From Arsukibacterium indicum (GTDB lineage Bacteria; Pseudomonadota; Gammaproteobacteria; Enterobacterales; Alteromonadaceae), in NCBI RefSeq assembly GCF_019100565.1, contig NZ_JAHRID010000001.1, positions 682,001 through 746,000 of the forward strand: 64,000 nucleotides of DNA, read 5' to 3'. The notes under the pieces are model-generated. The model was not told the DNA's origin. It saw only the letters and a list, made by a program, of their open reading frames with translations, and made no database searches. The translations under genes were made by a program, and so were the position numbers. Below, one piece after another: positions 44,478-53,477 of this stretch. Numbering within the stretch: position 1 is the stretch's first letter; each line of letters opens with the position of its first letter.

Positions 44478-45895
44478 TAGCGTATCATTTCCGTTGGCCG
44501 CTCAATTACACCGCCTCCACCGCCACCCGGGCGATTCGGGATCAATGAGCCGGGATTAGGGTTGGTTGTGCCGCCACCGGTGCCGGGCTGCATTACTGGC
44601 GGGTTATATTGATTGCCACCACCACCCGTTGCCGGGCCTGTGCCTGGTCCAGTATCAACGCCAGGCTGAGCCGGTGCTGCAAAGCCATATATTGCCTGCA
44701 GTGCTGACTGCTGTTGTTGAAACATTTGCTGCAGCTGTGCAACGCCTGCTGCCTGCTGCTCTGGCGTCATGTTCGGGTTGCTGTAAACCAATGCCACCTG
44801 CTCAAGATAATTGTTGTAGGCGTTAGCACTGCTATTGCGATAGTCCATTGCTGCCTGTGCATCAACCTGCTTTTCAAACCGTGAATCTTCAAACTCGAAC
44901 TGGGCTTTGGTTTTCTCCAAGTCTTGCAAAAACCCTTTATCCATTTTATCCAGGTCAAATTTCTGCATGATCTGATCACGCCGGTCCTGCAGCTGCGCGC
45001 CACGCTCCATCTGCTGCAACTGCTGCTGGCCTTGATAGTCCAGCGTGCCAAGCTGCTGCCGGTATTGCAGATCAGCCATTGACGCCTGAAACCCCTGCTG
45101 CGCATTAAGCTCTTGCATGCGCTGCGCGCCTTGCGCGTCAAGCATACCCAGGTTTTGTTTATACTGCAGCTGCTGCAATTCTGTTTGTAATTGCCCTTGC
45201 TTATCAAACATGCTGGCGTCATGCGTGCGGCTTAAGTTGTTTTGCTCGGCCTGGAAATTCTGCTGCCAACCAAGCTGATCGGCATTGCTGTAGGTTTGCG
45301 CGTCCTGCTGAGCTATTGGTGTTGCCCGATCAATCATCGCACCCATGCCGGCGCCAGCTGCAAGGCTTGACGACTGTAGCCCGCGGCTTGCCGCTTGCTC
45401 TTGGGTTTGTGATACAACACGATTCATCAGTGCACTGTTTGGGTCTAAAAGTCCGGATAGCCTATTTTCAACAAGGGATTCACTGCGCGGGTCATACTGC
45501 CTGTTGGTTACTCCTTGAACCCCCGAATATCCGTTAGATTGATAAGGTTTATTTAATTCAGCATTACTCACATTGCCAACCTTGGTGTATTCGGCAGGCT
45601 CGTAGTTAAACTCAGGGCTGGCAGGCTTCACTGGCTGCGTTACATTAATTCCCAGTAACCCACCTGTTGAGCTCGCAGCAGTTCGAGGATTGCCGCTGGC
45701 AGCTGTTGTTGAATACGCTGTAGGCTGAACCGCCGTTGTATTTATAGTGTCCATCGGGCGGCCAGTAGTGGGGTCCAGATTTTCTTTTGGCATGGTGATT
45801 GGCTTAACCTGCTTATTGCCTATTTTGGTATTTGTAGGCACATAGTTAGCCACCGGCTGCTTAACCGCAGTCGGTTTGGGAACTTGATTGATCAT
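44477..45895 (-). CDS. Gln-rich coiled-coil virion protein (472 aa)
   Basis: A disordered N-terminus (about residues 1-150, Pro/Thr-rich) is followed by a long Gln-rich helix (about 185-370) with repeated LQ.LQY.Q-LG-LD-QG- units of about 20-25 residues (for example LQYKQNLGMLDAQGAQRMQ and LQYRQQLGTLDYQGQQQLQ). The end is Pro/Gly-rich. This looks like an internal head or ejection protein, comparable in style to gp16/gp20-type proteins. No catalytic motif is visible. Confidence 0.65.
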   Translation of the reverse strand: MINQVPKPTAVKQPVANYVPTNTKIGNKQVKPITMPKENLDPTTGRPMDTINTTAVQPTAYSTTAASGNPRTAASSTGGLLGINVTQPVKPASPEFNYEPAEYTKVGNVSNAELNKPYQSNGYSGVQGVTNRQYDPRSESLVENRLSGLLDPNSALMNRVVSQTQEQAASRGLQSSSLAAGAGMGAMIDRATPIAQQDAQTYSNADQLGWQQNFQAEQNNLSRTHDASMFDKQGQLQTELQQLQYKQNLGMLDAQGAQRMQELNAQQGFQASMADLQYRQQLGTLDYQGQQQLQQMERGAQLQDRRDQIMQKFDLDKMDKGFLQDLEKTKAQFEFEDSRFEKQVDAQAAMDYRNSSANAYNNYLEQVALVYSNPNMTPEQQAAGVAQLQQMFQQQQSALQAIYGFAAPAQPGVDTGPGTGPATGGGGNQYNPPVMQPGTGGGTTNPNPGSLIPNRPGGGGGGVIERPTEMIR

Positions 45896-45938
45896 GTTAT
45901 TACCTCAGAGGGCGTATTACAGATAAGGGCGTAAGGCA

Positions 45939-45971
45939 GGCATTATTGGTGAATAATAAGCCAATAACGCC
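45939..45971 (-). other. Hairpin between tail-fibre gene and coiled-coil protein gene
   Basis: An 11-bp inverted repeat (GGCATTATTGG and CCAATAACGCC, one mismatch or G-U) with an 11-base loop lies in the 87-base gap. It lacks a T-run, so it may be an mRNA processing or stability element rather than a terminator. Confidence 0.4.
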
Positions 45972-45982
45972 AGACTAACAAC

Positions 45983-47638
45983 TTACGGTTGAATAAATCG
46001 CCAGTTTTGTGGGCGGTGATTAAATATAGTCATATCGGTGCCGGCTGGCACGGATGGCTGCTGTTGCTCGCCTTTGGTCTTAACAGCCCAGTCAATGCGG
46101 TTGCCGCCGTGTTCAACCCAGCAGTTGTGCTGAATTCCATGAAACGCATAAGTGTCTGATGTGTTTGTTTCGTAAAGGCCGCCCGCAAAAGTTAAGAGTG
46201 TAGGGGCTGATCTGTCAGGGCGAGGCCTGCGGAATATGTCATCAAATAAGACAACGCCATCTTTGGTTATCGTTACCCGGCTGTCTAACCCTCTGAATTC
46301 AAACTCCCACACGCCATTGAAATCATTGAGTGTAAATGCCTGGCTGTATTCGTTGCCACCACGCCAGATATTAGCTACTGCTCTGTTGTTTCGAGTGTCA
46401 CGAGATATATAGCAGTAGAGCTGCTTCCTGCCATCAGAGCCAAACATAACCTGGCCTTGCTTGAATGGAAATGCGGCTGAGCTTTTTTCTGTGTACCGGG
46501 GAAAGAATGCTTCTTTTACAGTAAAGCCAATTTTAAATGGGTCATTCACGACATCCAGCCTGTAATTTGTAACAAAGCAACTTCCCCAGCTATTCAGATA
46601 ACAATATTCACCAACTATTACTATTGGTGGCGGCTCGCTAGGATCTGGTGTTGGGGCTGGCTCTCCTGGCGGTATTACCACAACCGGCGGAACTGGCACC
46701 ACTGGCGGCGTATAGCCATCATCAAGGTACTCATAAACTACCTGGTAACGGTTGTCTACCCGCAAGCCATTGCTGGTAATGCGCAAGCCTGGCTGGTTAG
46801 CCGGGCATGGATATTCAATAGAAAACCTGTCACGCTGAATACGCATATAAACAGTATCGTCGCGCACGTAGAAAAGCAGCGCATCGGTAAAGCTCTGGCC
46901 AGTGTCTTGCGGAAAATCAAACCCGGCTTGCGGGTCAATGCCGGTGGCAATTTGCACGTTAACCGACTCTTGCAATACCGGGTCATACCAGTACAACTTA
47001 AGCGTGTCGGCGCCAGTCCGGTAGAACACCAATGGCCGGCCGAGCTGGTCAAACGTCAGGCTTATCTGCTCAATCGCTTCGGCTTCGGCAAATAGCGATA
47101 TCGGATTGCCCCAACCTAATTCCGGCTCTGGTGGTGGCGCAACTTCATTAATAAACGAACCGATAACGGTGCCGGTAACTCTGACAGTAACAGTGCCGCC
47201 ACCAGCCTGGCGTTGCAAGTTGGAGTAGCTGCCAACCACCTCGCCCGATACGGTTACCGTGCTTTGGCCGGTACCGGCAAAGTTCTGCTCATTGATAAAG
47301 CTGCCGATGGCAACGCCACCAACGCGGCTGGTTACTGCGCCAATGCCGGCGTAGTGCTGCTCGCTGCCAGTGTTATTGACGAATGAACCAATGACTGCGC
47401 CAGACACCCGGCTTGTAACAACGCCAAAGCCGGCCTGATGCTGTTCGTTGATATAGCTGCCAACTGCACTGCCGCCAATTAAAGACCTTACAGTGCCGCT
47501 GCCAGATTGCTCCTGCGCGTTAATGAACGCGCCAATAGCCGTGCCGGATATTCTGACCGATGAAGTGCCGGTGCCGGATTGGTTTTGTTCGCCTGATTCT
47601 GCCAGCCACTGATTCAGTGGCCCCCAGGTGTTAAGCAT
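45983..47638 (-). CDS. Tail fibre/spike-like protein with six tandem repeats and a lectin-like C-terminus (551 aa)
   Basis: Residues about 20-165 contain six repeats of 23-28 residues built on a motif such as SGTAIGAFINAQ, GGSAVGSYINEQ, SGAVIGSFVNN, GGVAIGSFINEQ, SGEVVGSYSNLQ and TGTVIGSFINE, each preceded by a Gly-rich AG.G turn. A Pro-rich hinge (PVPPVVVIPPGEPAPTPDP) follows near 310-335, then a C-terminal domain (about 345-550) of beta type resembling a concanavalin-like fold (GVWEFEFRGLDSRVTITKDG). It probably contacts the host surface. The end overlaps the neighbouring M14 fibre gene by 8 bases. Confidence 0.7.
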   Translation of the reverse strand: MLNTWGPLNQWLAESGEQNQSGTGTSSVRISGTAIGAFINAQEQSGSGTVRSLIGGSAVGSYINEQHQAGFGVVTSRVSGAVIGSFVNNTGSEQHYAGIGAVTSRVGGVAIGSFINEQNFAGTGQSTVTVSGEVVGSYSNLQRQAGGGTVTVRVTGTVIGSFINEVAPPPEPELGWGNPISLFAEAEAIEQISLTFDQLGRPLVFYRTGADTLKLYWYDPVLQESVNVQIATGIDPQAGFDFPQDTGQSFTDALLFYVRDDTVYMRIQRDRFSIEYPCPANQPGLRITSNGLRVDNRYQVVYEYLDDGYTPPVVPVPPVVVIPPGEPAPTPDPSEPPPIVIVGEYCYLNSWGSCFVTNYRLDVVNDPFKIGFTVKEAFFPRYTEKSSAAFPFKQGQVMFGSDGRKQLYCYISRDTRNNRAVANIWRGGNEYSQAFTLNDFNGVWEFEFRGLDSRVTITKDGVVLFDDIFRRPRPDRSAPTLLTFAGGLYETNTSDTYAFHGIQHNCWVEHGGNRIDWAVKTKGEQQQPSVPAGTDMTIFNHRPQNWRFIQP

Positions 47639-50327
47639 TGGTCAGCACTCCGTAGATTGCCGCCCCATCTGGTGGCGCTACAATGTAGCCGGCTATTTCA
47701 GTGCCGACTGGCATATCTATTTCGTACTGAGCCTGGCCGCCCACAAAAGAAATATCGGCTTGCGCTATCTGCACGCCGGTTGTGCGCGCACACAGGTTTA
47801 CCGCGTACGTGCCGTCTGGCAATCCGCTAATATTTAGTGGTAAGTAAGTTGCTGCCGGCGTATAAAACATACCATCAGCATCGGCTGCGGCTAGGGTTTT
47901 GGCCCAATTAACGCCGATGTTTTGATAGTTGGCCAATGACGTATCGCCACGGCCTTGCATTTCTGTGGCGCTGGCAAAATCTGCGCTTAGCTCATTTACA
48001 CAAAAGTCAGCCATTGAGCCGGTTATGTTCGTTATGTCAGTATAAGCTGTTTCACCAAAAACCAACTCACCAAGCTCTACGAACCTTGTAGTTTTGGCAG
48101 AAGGTGGAGCAAACACAATAAAGTTTTCAGTCCTTGACGCCGCGCCATGAAAGTCAAAACAAACATTAATTGAACCACCGGTGTCAGCAATAATTGCATT
48201 TTTAGTGGCTGCAATTTCAACCAAGATGGGCGAAGCAAGCCACTGTCTGTTTGGGTCTTGTGTCCGAGTAGGATTGTGTCGTCTATGACCAGCAAAAATA
48301 CCGTTCGGAGTGATATTAAAATAAACATAGTAGTCAAAGTTGGCTCTATCTCTAATTGCTTCTGCGTCAGTAGAATTTAGAATGTAATCAATGAATGACT
48401 TGAACGCCCACCATGCTTGAGATTCACCCATAGCATGCTGGCCGTAACTTATAACCGCTTTGCGTTTGGGGCCGCCGTCAGTTGTCGAACCACCGAACTC
48501 GAACTTAAGTGCGTACATATCGTGACCGCCACACTGCCTGCCATTCTCGTCAAGCTCAGCTGGGCTGGTAAAGTAAACACCATTAACATCAGCAGACGGT
48601 AATGGCGAAACAACGCCGGGGTGGTTAGCAAGTAAAGATGCGGCATAAGGCGCAGCAGCAGCTTGCTGACCAATTGGATGAGTCAGAATGTAAACAGTAC
48701 CAGCCGGCAGCGGGTCAGCGAACTGAAACTCGATAGTTCCATCTGTGCCACCAACAAGGCTTCGGCTTGGTGCCTGAGTTAAGTTAACAAAGTCCTGCGT
48801 ATATGACGGCAGAAACGTTGCGGCTGGCGTATTAAACCTGTTGAACATATTCAAACGAGGCAGAGCAAATACAGGTGATTTCCCGCCTGAACTGTTAACA
48901 GCTAAAGCTGCGATAGTCCAGCCTGTGCCGTTTGTGCCAGTTATCATTTCTGGCCTGAATGCAACGTCAACACGCGGCGAAGCTGACTCAGGGTTTGTAA
49001 TAGTTGTCAGGGTCTGGCTTACGTTACCTGCGTCAAAGTCGGTTATTAAAGTTAATAAGTCAGGCGTTGCTTGTGTAGTTTCTAAAACTGGCGGCTCTGA
49101 GTATGGACCATCGCCTGCGCCGTTATAGCCAAGCACCTCAAAGCCATACTGTGTTAACTCGGCTAAATCAGTAACATCAAAAGTCAGTACATTCCCAACA
49201 TCAGTAACGTCTACTCCATCAACTCTAATTTTATAACCAGTTGCACCGCTTAACGCATTCCATGTTAGCCGGATAACGCTATCAGACTGAGCGGCAGCGG
49301 CTAATCCAGTTGGTGCTGTAGCTGGCGGTGTTACTGGCACAGAGTCAGTGGTGAAACTATCGCTGGTGGCAACGTTAGAATCATTGTGCAGGAAGTGCCA
49401 ATAGTAAGTTGTTTCAGCGGTTAAGCCTGTAGCATTAACGTTCTGCACGCCAGTTGCTGTAACAGCTTGGTTGGTTGCATAAGCTGCGCCAGTGCCAGCA
49501 ATAATATCAGGCTTACTTGGCGGCATTGCGCTTGTTGTTACAGCTGCGTATAACGTACCGCTTGCGGTGTCAGTGGTTACTGAGCCGCTCGCTGTTGTTT
49601 CGCCAGTAGCTGCGCCAGTTGGTAAAGTTAAAACAGGCTCGGCTGCGCTCGGTGGCGGGTCGGGTAAATCTGCACCTGTGCCAATTGCCATATATCTGAC
49701 TAAGTAGTCAGTATCGATTGCAAAACCGAATAACCCGTGCCAGTTATTTGCATTAGATGCAGGACAGCTTCTTGTTATAACCGGTGCTAAAGGCGTACCG
49801 TTTAAATCATTTTCGGCATAAGCTGTTACTGTCATTGTTGTTCCGCTGACAGAAAGCTTTAACCAAAATGGAACACCTGTAGTCCACACACTGGCGGCTG
49901 TTGAATCTGTCAAAGCGCTTGCCGCATTAGTGTATGTTATAGCCCTGAATACTGATTCACTAGATGAGGTTGCGACACCGTGCACAGCCACAGCACCAGT
50001 TTCAGATGTGCCATTACCGCTACCCCTTGCAACTGGACCACCAAAAGAAGCTCCAGCACCGCTATCCCTGCTTTGAGGAACAATTAAAGCTATTGTTGTA
50101 GACGTTCCGCGGTCAGGGTCTGCGTTAATGCCGTCCCATCTAAAAAAACATCTGCTTGATGACGTCATCCAAAGCCGCAATGCTTTACCAGACGGTGATT
50201 CAGCATCAGCAATAACATCAAGGTTCTGCTCAGAAAACGGGCCATCCCAGCTGTTAGTGAAATCAGCAGGCCCAGCACTGCCGTAATTGCCTATTGTCAA
50301 CCCTGCAATAAAATCTGGATATTTCAT
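47631..50327 (-). CDS. Tail fibre/spike protein with FN3-like domains and an M14 carboxypeptidase-like domain (898 aa)
   Basis: Residues about 1-225 form a jelly-roll/LamG-like region; about 230-335 and 336-425 are fibronectin type III-like (TETTYYWHFLHND; PTGLAAAAQSDSVIRLTWNA). From about 600 to 760 the sequence follows M14 metallocarboxypeptidases: YGQHAMGESQ near 627 (first zinc ligands), TPNGIFAGHRRHNPT then QDPNRQW near 690 (the NPDG...R-N...D-NR-W pattern) and CFDFHG near 724 (third ligand). A beta-sandwich tail follows. The first motif reads HAMGE rather than HxxE. It may cut surface peptides or peptidoglycan stems, or remove acyl groups, during adsorption. Confidence 0.75.
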   Translation of the reverse strand: MKYPDFIAGLTIGNYGSAGPADFTNSWDGPFSEQNLDVIADAESPSGKALRLWMTSSSRCFFRWDGINADPDRGTSTTIALIVPQSRDSGAGASFGGPVARGSGNGTSETGAVAVHGVATSSSESVFRAITYTNAASALTDSTAASVWTTGVPFWLKLSVSGTTMTVTAYAENDLNGTPLAPVITRSCPASNANNWHGLFGFAIDTDYLVRYMAIGTGADLPDPPPSAAEPVLTLPTGAATGETTASGSVTTDTASGTLYAAVTTSAMPPSKPDIIAGTGAAYATNQAVTATGVQNVNATGLTAETTYYWHFLHNDSNVATSDSFTTDSVPVTPPATAPTGLAAAAQSDSVIRLTWNALSGATGYKIRVDGVDVTDVGNVLTFDVTDLAELTQYGFEVLGYNGAGDGPYSEPPVLETTQATPDLLTLITDFDAGNVSQTLTTITNPESASPRVDVAFRPEMITGTNGTGWTIAALAVNSSGGKSPVFALPRLNMFNRFNTPAATFLPSYTQDFVNLTQAPSRSLVGGTDGTIEFQFADPLPAGTVYILTHPIGQQAAAAPYAASLLANHPGVVSPLPSADVNGVYFTSPAELDENGRQCGGHDMYALKFEFGGSTTDGGPKRKAVISYGQHAMGESQAWWAFKSFIDYILNSTDAEAIRDRANFDYYVYFNITPNGIFAGHRRHNPTRTQDPNRQWLASPILVEIAATKNAIIADTGGSINVCFDFHGAASRTENFIVFAPPSAKTTRFVELGELVFGETAYTDITNITGSMADFCVNELSADFASATEMQGRGDTSLANYQNIGVNWAKTLAAADADGMFYTPAATYLPLNISGLPDGTYAVNLCARTTGVQIAQADISFVGGQAQYEIDMPVGTEIAGYIVAPPDGAAIYGVLTNA

Positions 50328-50771
50328 CTATTTAACCCGCTCTATATCATGCGTTAATTTCAAAAGGTGCTTCGGCCATATCTGGCTTATGCCGGCCAGT
50401 GGCCAGATGTGAGTTGCACCGCCGATAAGTTCGCTGCAGTGCCAGGCTGCTAAGTCATCCCAGGCCCGGCCGATCAAAATGCCTTTAATGGCTTTTTTGT
50501 CGTAAAGCGCACCTTTCTTGTCGTACATAAACCGGTATGCCTCAGCTAAATCGCGGCAGTAAATCCAGCCGGTTATTACCTGGTCGTAGCGGTTTAAAAA
50601 GTCATGCCATGGGGTTTCAACTACACCTATGCCACCCACTGCCTCAAGCACCGTTCTGCCGGGTGTTGGGCTGCCAATGTGCGACCACCAGCAAACTGTC
50701 TTTGCCTGAATGATTAAGCTAATGGCTCTGGTATTGCTGCGCCCATAGATAACCGGCAGTTGATCGGCCAT
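50328..50771 (-). CDS. Permuted NlpC/P60 papain-like protein (147 aa)
   Basis: The N-terminal histidine motif WWSHIGSPTPGR (near residue 30) and the later AWHCSELIGGATHIWPL (cysteine near 112) have the reversed His-then-Cys order of the permuted papain/YiiX-type NlpC/P60 group. Such enzymes cut peptide or lipid amide/ester bonds. No signal peptide. It sits among tail genes, directly before the M14 fibre, so it may take part in envelope penetration or tail maturation. Catalytic assignment is by motif only. Confidence 0.65.
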   Translation of the reverse strand: MADQLPVIYGRSNTRAISLIIQAKTVCWWSHIGSPTPGRTVLEAVGGIGVVETPWHDFLNRYDQVITGWIYCRDLAEAYRFMYDKKGALYDKKAIKGILIGRAWDDLAAWHCSELIGGATHIWPLAGISQIWPKHLLKLTHDIERVK

Positions 50772-50778
50772 GGCATAG

Positions 50779-50833
50779 CCCCTTAAGTGAGCGTGCTGTT
50801 TTAGGGTGTTAGGTTAATCGGTCGCTTAAGGGG
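50779..50833. repeat. Inverted repeat CCCCTTAAG around an intergenic gap
   Basis: CCCCTTAAG (50779-50787) and CTTAAGGGG (50825-50833) flank a 37-base spacer between the 123-residue gene and the papain-like gene; the right arm includes the stop codon of the former. The capsid gene also ends in CCCTTAAG. No T-run follows, so a role in RNA stability is as likely as termination. Confidence 0.35.
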
Positions 50834-51197
50834 TGTTTTCTGACTCGATTGTGGTACCGGCTTCAATGGTGTAGCTGCGCGCTGTGGCAGTGCCAGAGAA
50901 CACACCAACCGGGTCAGCATCTAAGTAGCCGGCGTAGGTCGTGCCATCCCACAGGCCGATAAACGGCGTGTTAAAGGTGCCGTCTAATGGCAGCGGTACC
51001 GGAATATCATCAGTGGTCACCGCAGTGGCCACGCCGGCTACGTTAGTCGGTGCGCCAAAGTTACTGTTCTGCCGGGCGTAAGGCGCGCCAGTTACTTCAC
51101 TATCAACCGCTGGCGTAGCGCCAACACCGGGGTTTGTTACGTGCAGGGAAAATTGCGTCACGGCAAACGGATTTGCCAAACCGTATTGATTTCTCAT
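50826..51197 (-). CDS. Tail-cluster protein (123 aa), unknown
   Basis: A small beta-rich, Thr/Ala/Gly-rich protein (begins MRNQYGLANPFAVTQFSLHV) with no signal peptide or enzymatic motif. An AAGGAAG site precedes the ATG. Composition resembles decoration or tail-tip proteins. It lies between two other small uncharacterised tail-cluster genes. Confidence 0.6.
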   Translation of the reverse strand: MRNQYGLANPFAVTQFSLHVTNPGVGATPAVDSEVTGAPYARQNSNFGAPTNVAGVATAVTTDDIPVPLPLDGTFNTPFIGLWDGTTYAGYLDADPVGVFSGTATARSYTIEAGTTIESENTP

Positions 51198-51221
51198 GGT
51201 GGTACTTCCTTGGGAGTGGTG

Positions 51222-51434
51222 TTAAAGGTTTGAACCGCGAATAACAACTTGGCCGGCTTCCTGGCTCACAGTCCAGTACCGGGTGTTTAGTTTGCCTTTG
51301 GAGTCATTAAGGGCCAGCGGGCCCAGTGATATGGAACTAATAACCGTAACCTCGCCCGGCTTTTCAAAATCAGGTTGTGGGTAGGGCTTGACGTCAGTTA
51401 ATGGCGACCAGTTCGGGCTGTCGGGGATGGCCAT
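51222..51434 (-). CDS. Tail-cluster protein (70 aa), unknown
   Basis: Short beta-type protein (MAIPDSPNWSPLTDVKPYP; YWTVSQEAGQVVIRGSNL at the end). It starts 2 bases after the 312-residue gene and looks like part of the same structural set. No recognised domain. Confidence 0.6.
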   Translation of the reverse strand: MAIPDSPNWSPLTDVKPYPQPDFEKPGEVTVISSISLGPLALNDSKGKLNTRYWTVSQEAGQVVIRGSNL

Positions 51435-51436
51435 TG

Positions 51437-52375
51437 TTATGCCCGCTCTAAGCCATAATCAAAATTCAACACTAGAGTTTTAGTGTTGTCTTTGGCTAGC
51501 GGTGGGTCGAAATGAATACCCTGCCTTGCTTGGCCTGATACACCTAATATGACAAGATATTTTATAGGGCCAACATTATTCCAGTCGTCTGCATCCACCG
51601 AGTAAGTTGCTCTTATTTTGCCGGATGCAATGCTATAACCTATATTTGTTATAGACTGAACACCTACAGCACCAGCGGTAAATTCAACGTTATTGATAAC
51701 TTCTTGCGTGTTTGAAATACGAGGGCCCGTTGAGATACCAAATGGCTGGCTGTTTAGAACCGCAGTTGTACCCCAAGATTGCGTTGAAAATACGTTCAAA
51801 GTTTCCAAGGTATAATTAGTAGGGACTGAGTTAAATACTGTTGCGCCAGCCTCTACAGCTATTGGTATTCTGTATTTTAAGGTGTACTTAGCAACAAGTT
51901 GGTCGGTGACCAAAACTGGTATTGATGTTTGCTCACCAACAGGGTTCACTGTTAAAGCCCTGCTATCTAAATTGGTAGCATCCACGGAGTATATATTACT
52001 TAACCTGACGCCTATTTCATTTAAATTTCCAACTACGGCCCCTAAATTCCATTGAGAAGTAAATGTAGTTGATGATATGTAATCAGTGCCATCAAAGATT
52101 GTGTTATTTTGAACGGCAGAGGCGAGATTGGACGGCCCGCCAATTGGGGAAACTAACGCGGTTTGCTCGTTGGCTGTCGCGGTAGCGCCTGTGCCTACAT
52201 ACATATAAGCACTGAACCGAGTGTTGCCGCTTAACCATCGAGTAAAGAAATTATCCAATATCAAGTTATGGTGCTTCCCTGACCACTCTATTTCTGCGTC
52301 AGGATTTGACGCTGCATTGCGCCTTACGCCTATTTCATAGTAGCCACTAACGCCGCACTTAAAATTTATATTCAT
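51437..52375 (-). CDS. Structural tail-associated protein (312 aa), unknown
   Basis: A beta-rich protein without catalytic motifs (GKHHNLILDNFFTRWL, then AYMYVGTGATATANEQTALV and QWNLGAVVGNLNEIGVRLSN). Proteins with the same 'NLILD..L..L..GTG.T....T.L' beginning occur in many phage tail clusters, as I recall, but I cannot name a function. It is adjacent to the repeat protein (52376-52843) with a 0-base gap, suggesting that the two form a complex. Confidence 0.6.
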   Translation of the reverse strand: MNINFKCGVSGYYEIGVRRNAASNPDAEIEWSGKHHNLILDNFFTRWLSGNTRFSAYMYVGTGATATANEQTALVSPIGGPSNLASAVQNNTIFDGTDYISSTTFTSQWNLGAVVGNLNEIGVRLSNIYSVDATNLDSRALTVNPVGEQTSIPVLVTDQLVAKYTLKYRIPIAVEAGATVFNSVPTNYTLETLNVFSTQSWGTTAVLNSQPFGISTGPRISNTQEVINNVEFTAGAVGVQSITNIGYSIASGKIRATYSVDADDWNNVGPIKYLVILGVSGQARQGIHFDPPLAKDNTKTLVLNFDYGLERA

Positions 52376-52843
52376 TTAAATTAACCCCATTGAGCCGCCG
52401 CCAAAGGTAGCGCTGCCATTGATTTGTTCATCCGGCCAATTACCGTAATAAAGTGATGGAGAATTTAACCCTCCGAATGACGCTATCCCATTAATTTGCT
52501 CTGGTGTCCAATCGTTATAGTTAATAACAACCACCGTCATAACGCCGCCACCGAAGCTGGTTAAGCCATTAACCTGTTCGGGGATCCAGTCGTTGTAGTT
52601 AATAATCACGGTTTGCATGGAGCCACCGCCAAAGTTGGTAGTTCCAATTGTTTCGTCTGAGAAAAGCGGTATATCAAAGCTGCTTAAACCACCAAAGCTG
52701 GCGCTTCCGCTGATGGAGTCCTCAAAAAAATATGGGTATACCTTAGACACCAACGCCTGCTGCCGTATGTAAACTTTACCCCTGCGCCTGCCGCCTGCTA
52801 AGACGCCGAACAGCGCCATCATGTAGTTGGACGATTTAGCCAT
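52376..52843 (-). CDS. Short tail protein with tandem FGG repeats (155 aa)
   Basis: After a basic N-terminus (residues 1-40) there are about five units of 22-27 residues centred on an S-FGG or TNFGGG turn; the middle units share INYNDW-PEQ-NG (INYNDWIPEQVNG, INYNDWTPEQINGIASFGG, YYGNWPDEQINGSATFGG). Similarity is also visible in the DNA (about 52500-52620), indicating recent duplication. The GSATFGG turn recalls the AIGSF repeats of the fibre at 45983-47638. Likely structural. Its start overlaps the preceding gene by one base. Confidence 0.65.
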   Translation of the reverse strand: MAKSSNYMMALFGVLAGGRRRGKVYIRQQALVSKVYPYFFEDSISGSASFGGLSSFDIPLFSDETIGTTNFGGGSMQTVIINYNDWIPEQVNGLTSFGGGVMTVVVINYNDWTPEQINGIASFGGLNSPSLYYGNWPDEQINGSATFGGGSMGLI

Positions 52844-53475
52844 TAAGGCACGACCACAGTGTCCGGATAAACGTCACCGACCAGCACCCACGTAAATTGG
52901 TCAATTGATACCAGCGCAACGGTGCTTCCGGCACCAAAGGCTTTTAGCAGGCCAGAACCTCTAACTGTGACTCCAGGAGCTTCAAGGAATACCAGTGGCG
53001 TATCGCTTAGCTGAAAGAAGAAGATCACCGTACCCGGTGCAACAGCGGGCTCGCCCTCAACCAATGCAATGGCCTCACTTACCGTTATTGCAGTAACAGC
53101 CTCTGGCGTTTCGTTATCATTTTCGCAGTAGTAGAAATTGGCATGGCTGTCACCGTTAACCGTAAAGGCTGCAGCTGGCGTTTTTACAATTGTCAAATCC
53201 CGGCCAGCAAGCAGCGAAAACGCCGCCCGGCTAACCAGTTCCATGTTGCCCTCAACGTCAATACCTAACAGGCTGTTATGGTAAGGGCCGGCAGGTATTG
53301 CCCGGTTACCGGTAAAGTTATCCGGCAATCGCGGTATGTACTGATTAAGCTCGTCAGCAACATAGGTAAAGCTGGCACTGATGCCGCCAAAGTTCGGGTT
53401 AACTTCCGCTGCGCGAATAGGCGTACCCGGCAGGTACGGGCTGATGAACTGCCACGGGTTAAATACAGTAGCCAA
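52843..53475 (-). CDS. Tail protein (210 aa), possible receptor-binding or needle component
   Basis: Begins MATVFNPWQFISPYLPGTPIRAAEVNPNFGGI and continues with a helical segment (VADELNQYIPRLP), then beta-rich sequence ending VALVSIDQFTWVLVGDVYPDT, an ending common in short podovirus tail proteins. No enzymatic motif. It is two bases downstream of the 532-residue tail protein gene. Confidence 0.55.
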   Translation of the reverse strand: MATVFNPWQFISPYLPGTPIRAAEVNPNFGGISASFTYVADELNQYIPRLPDNFTGNRAIPAGPYHNSLLGIDVEGNMELVSRAAFSLLAGRDLTIVKTPAAAFTVNGDSHANFYYCENDNETPEAVTAITVSEAIALVEGEPAVAPGTVIFFFQLSDTPLVFLEAPGVTVRGSGLLKAFGAGSTVALVSIDQFTWVLVGDVYPDTVVVP

Positions 53476-53477
53476 AT

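Noticed and set aside
44477-50327. Possible diversity-generating retroelement target in the fibre genes
   Set aside because: No reverse transcriptase, template repeat or A-biased variable repeat is visible; the repeats are ordinary protein repeats.
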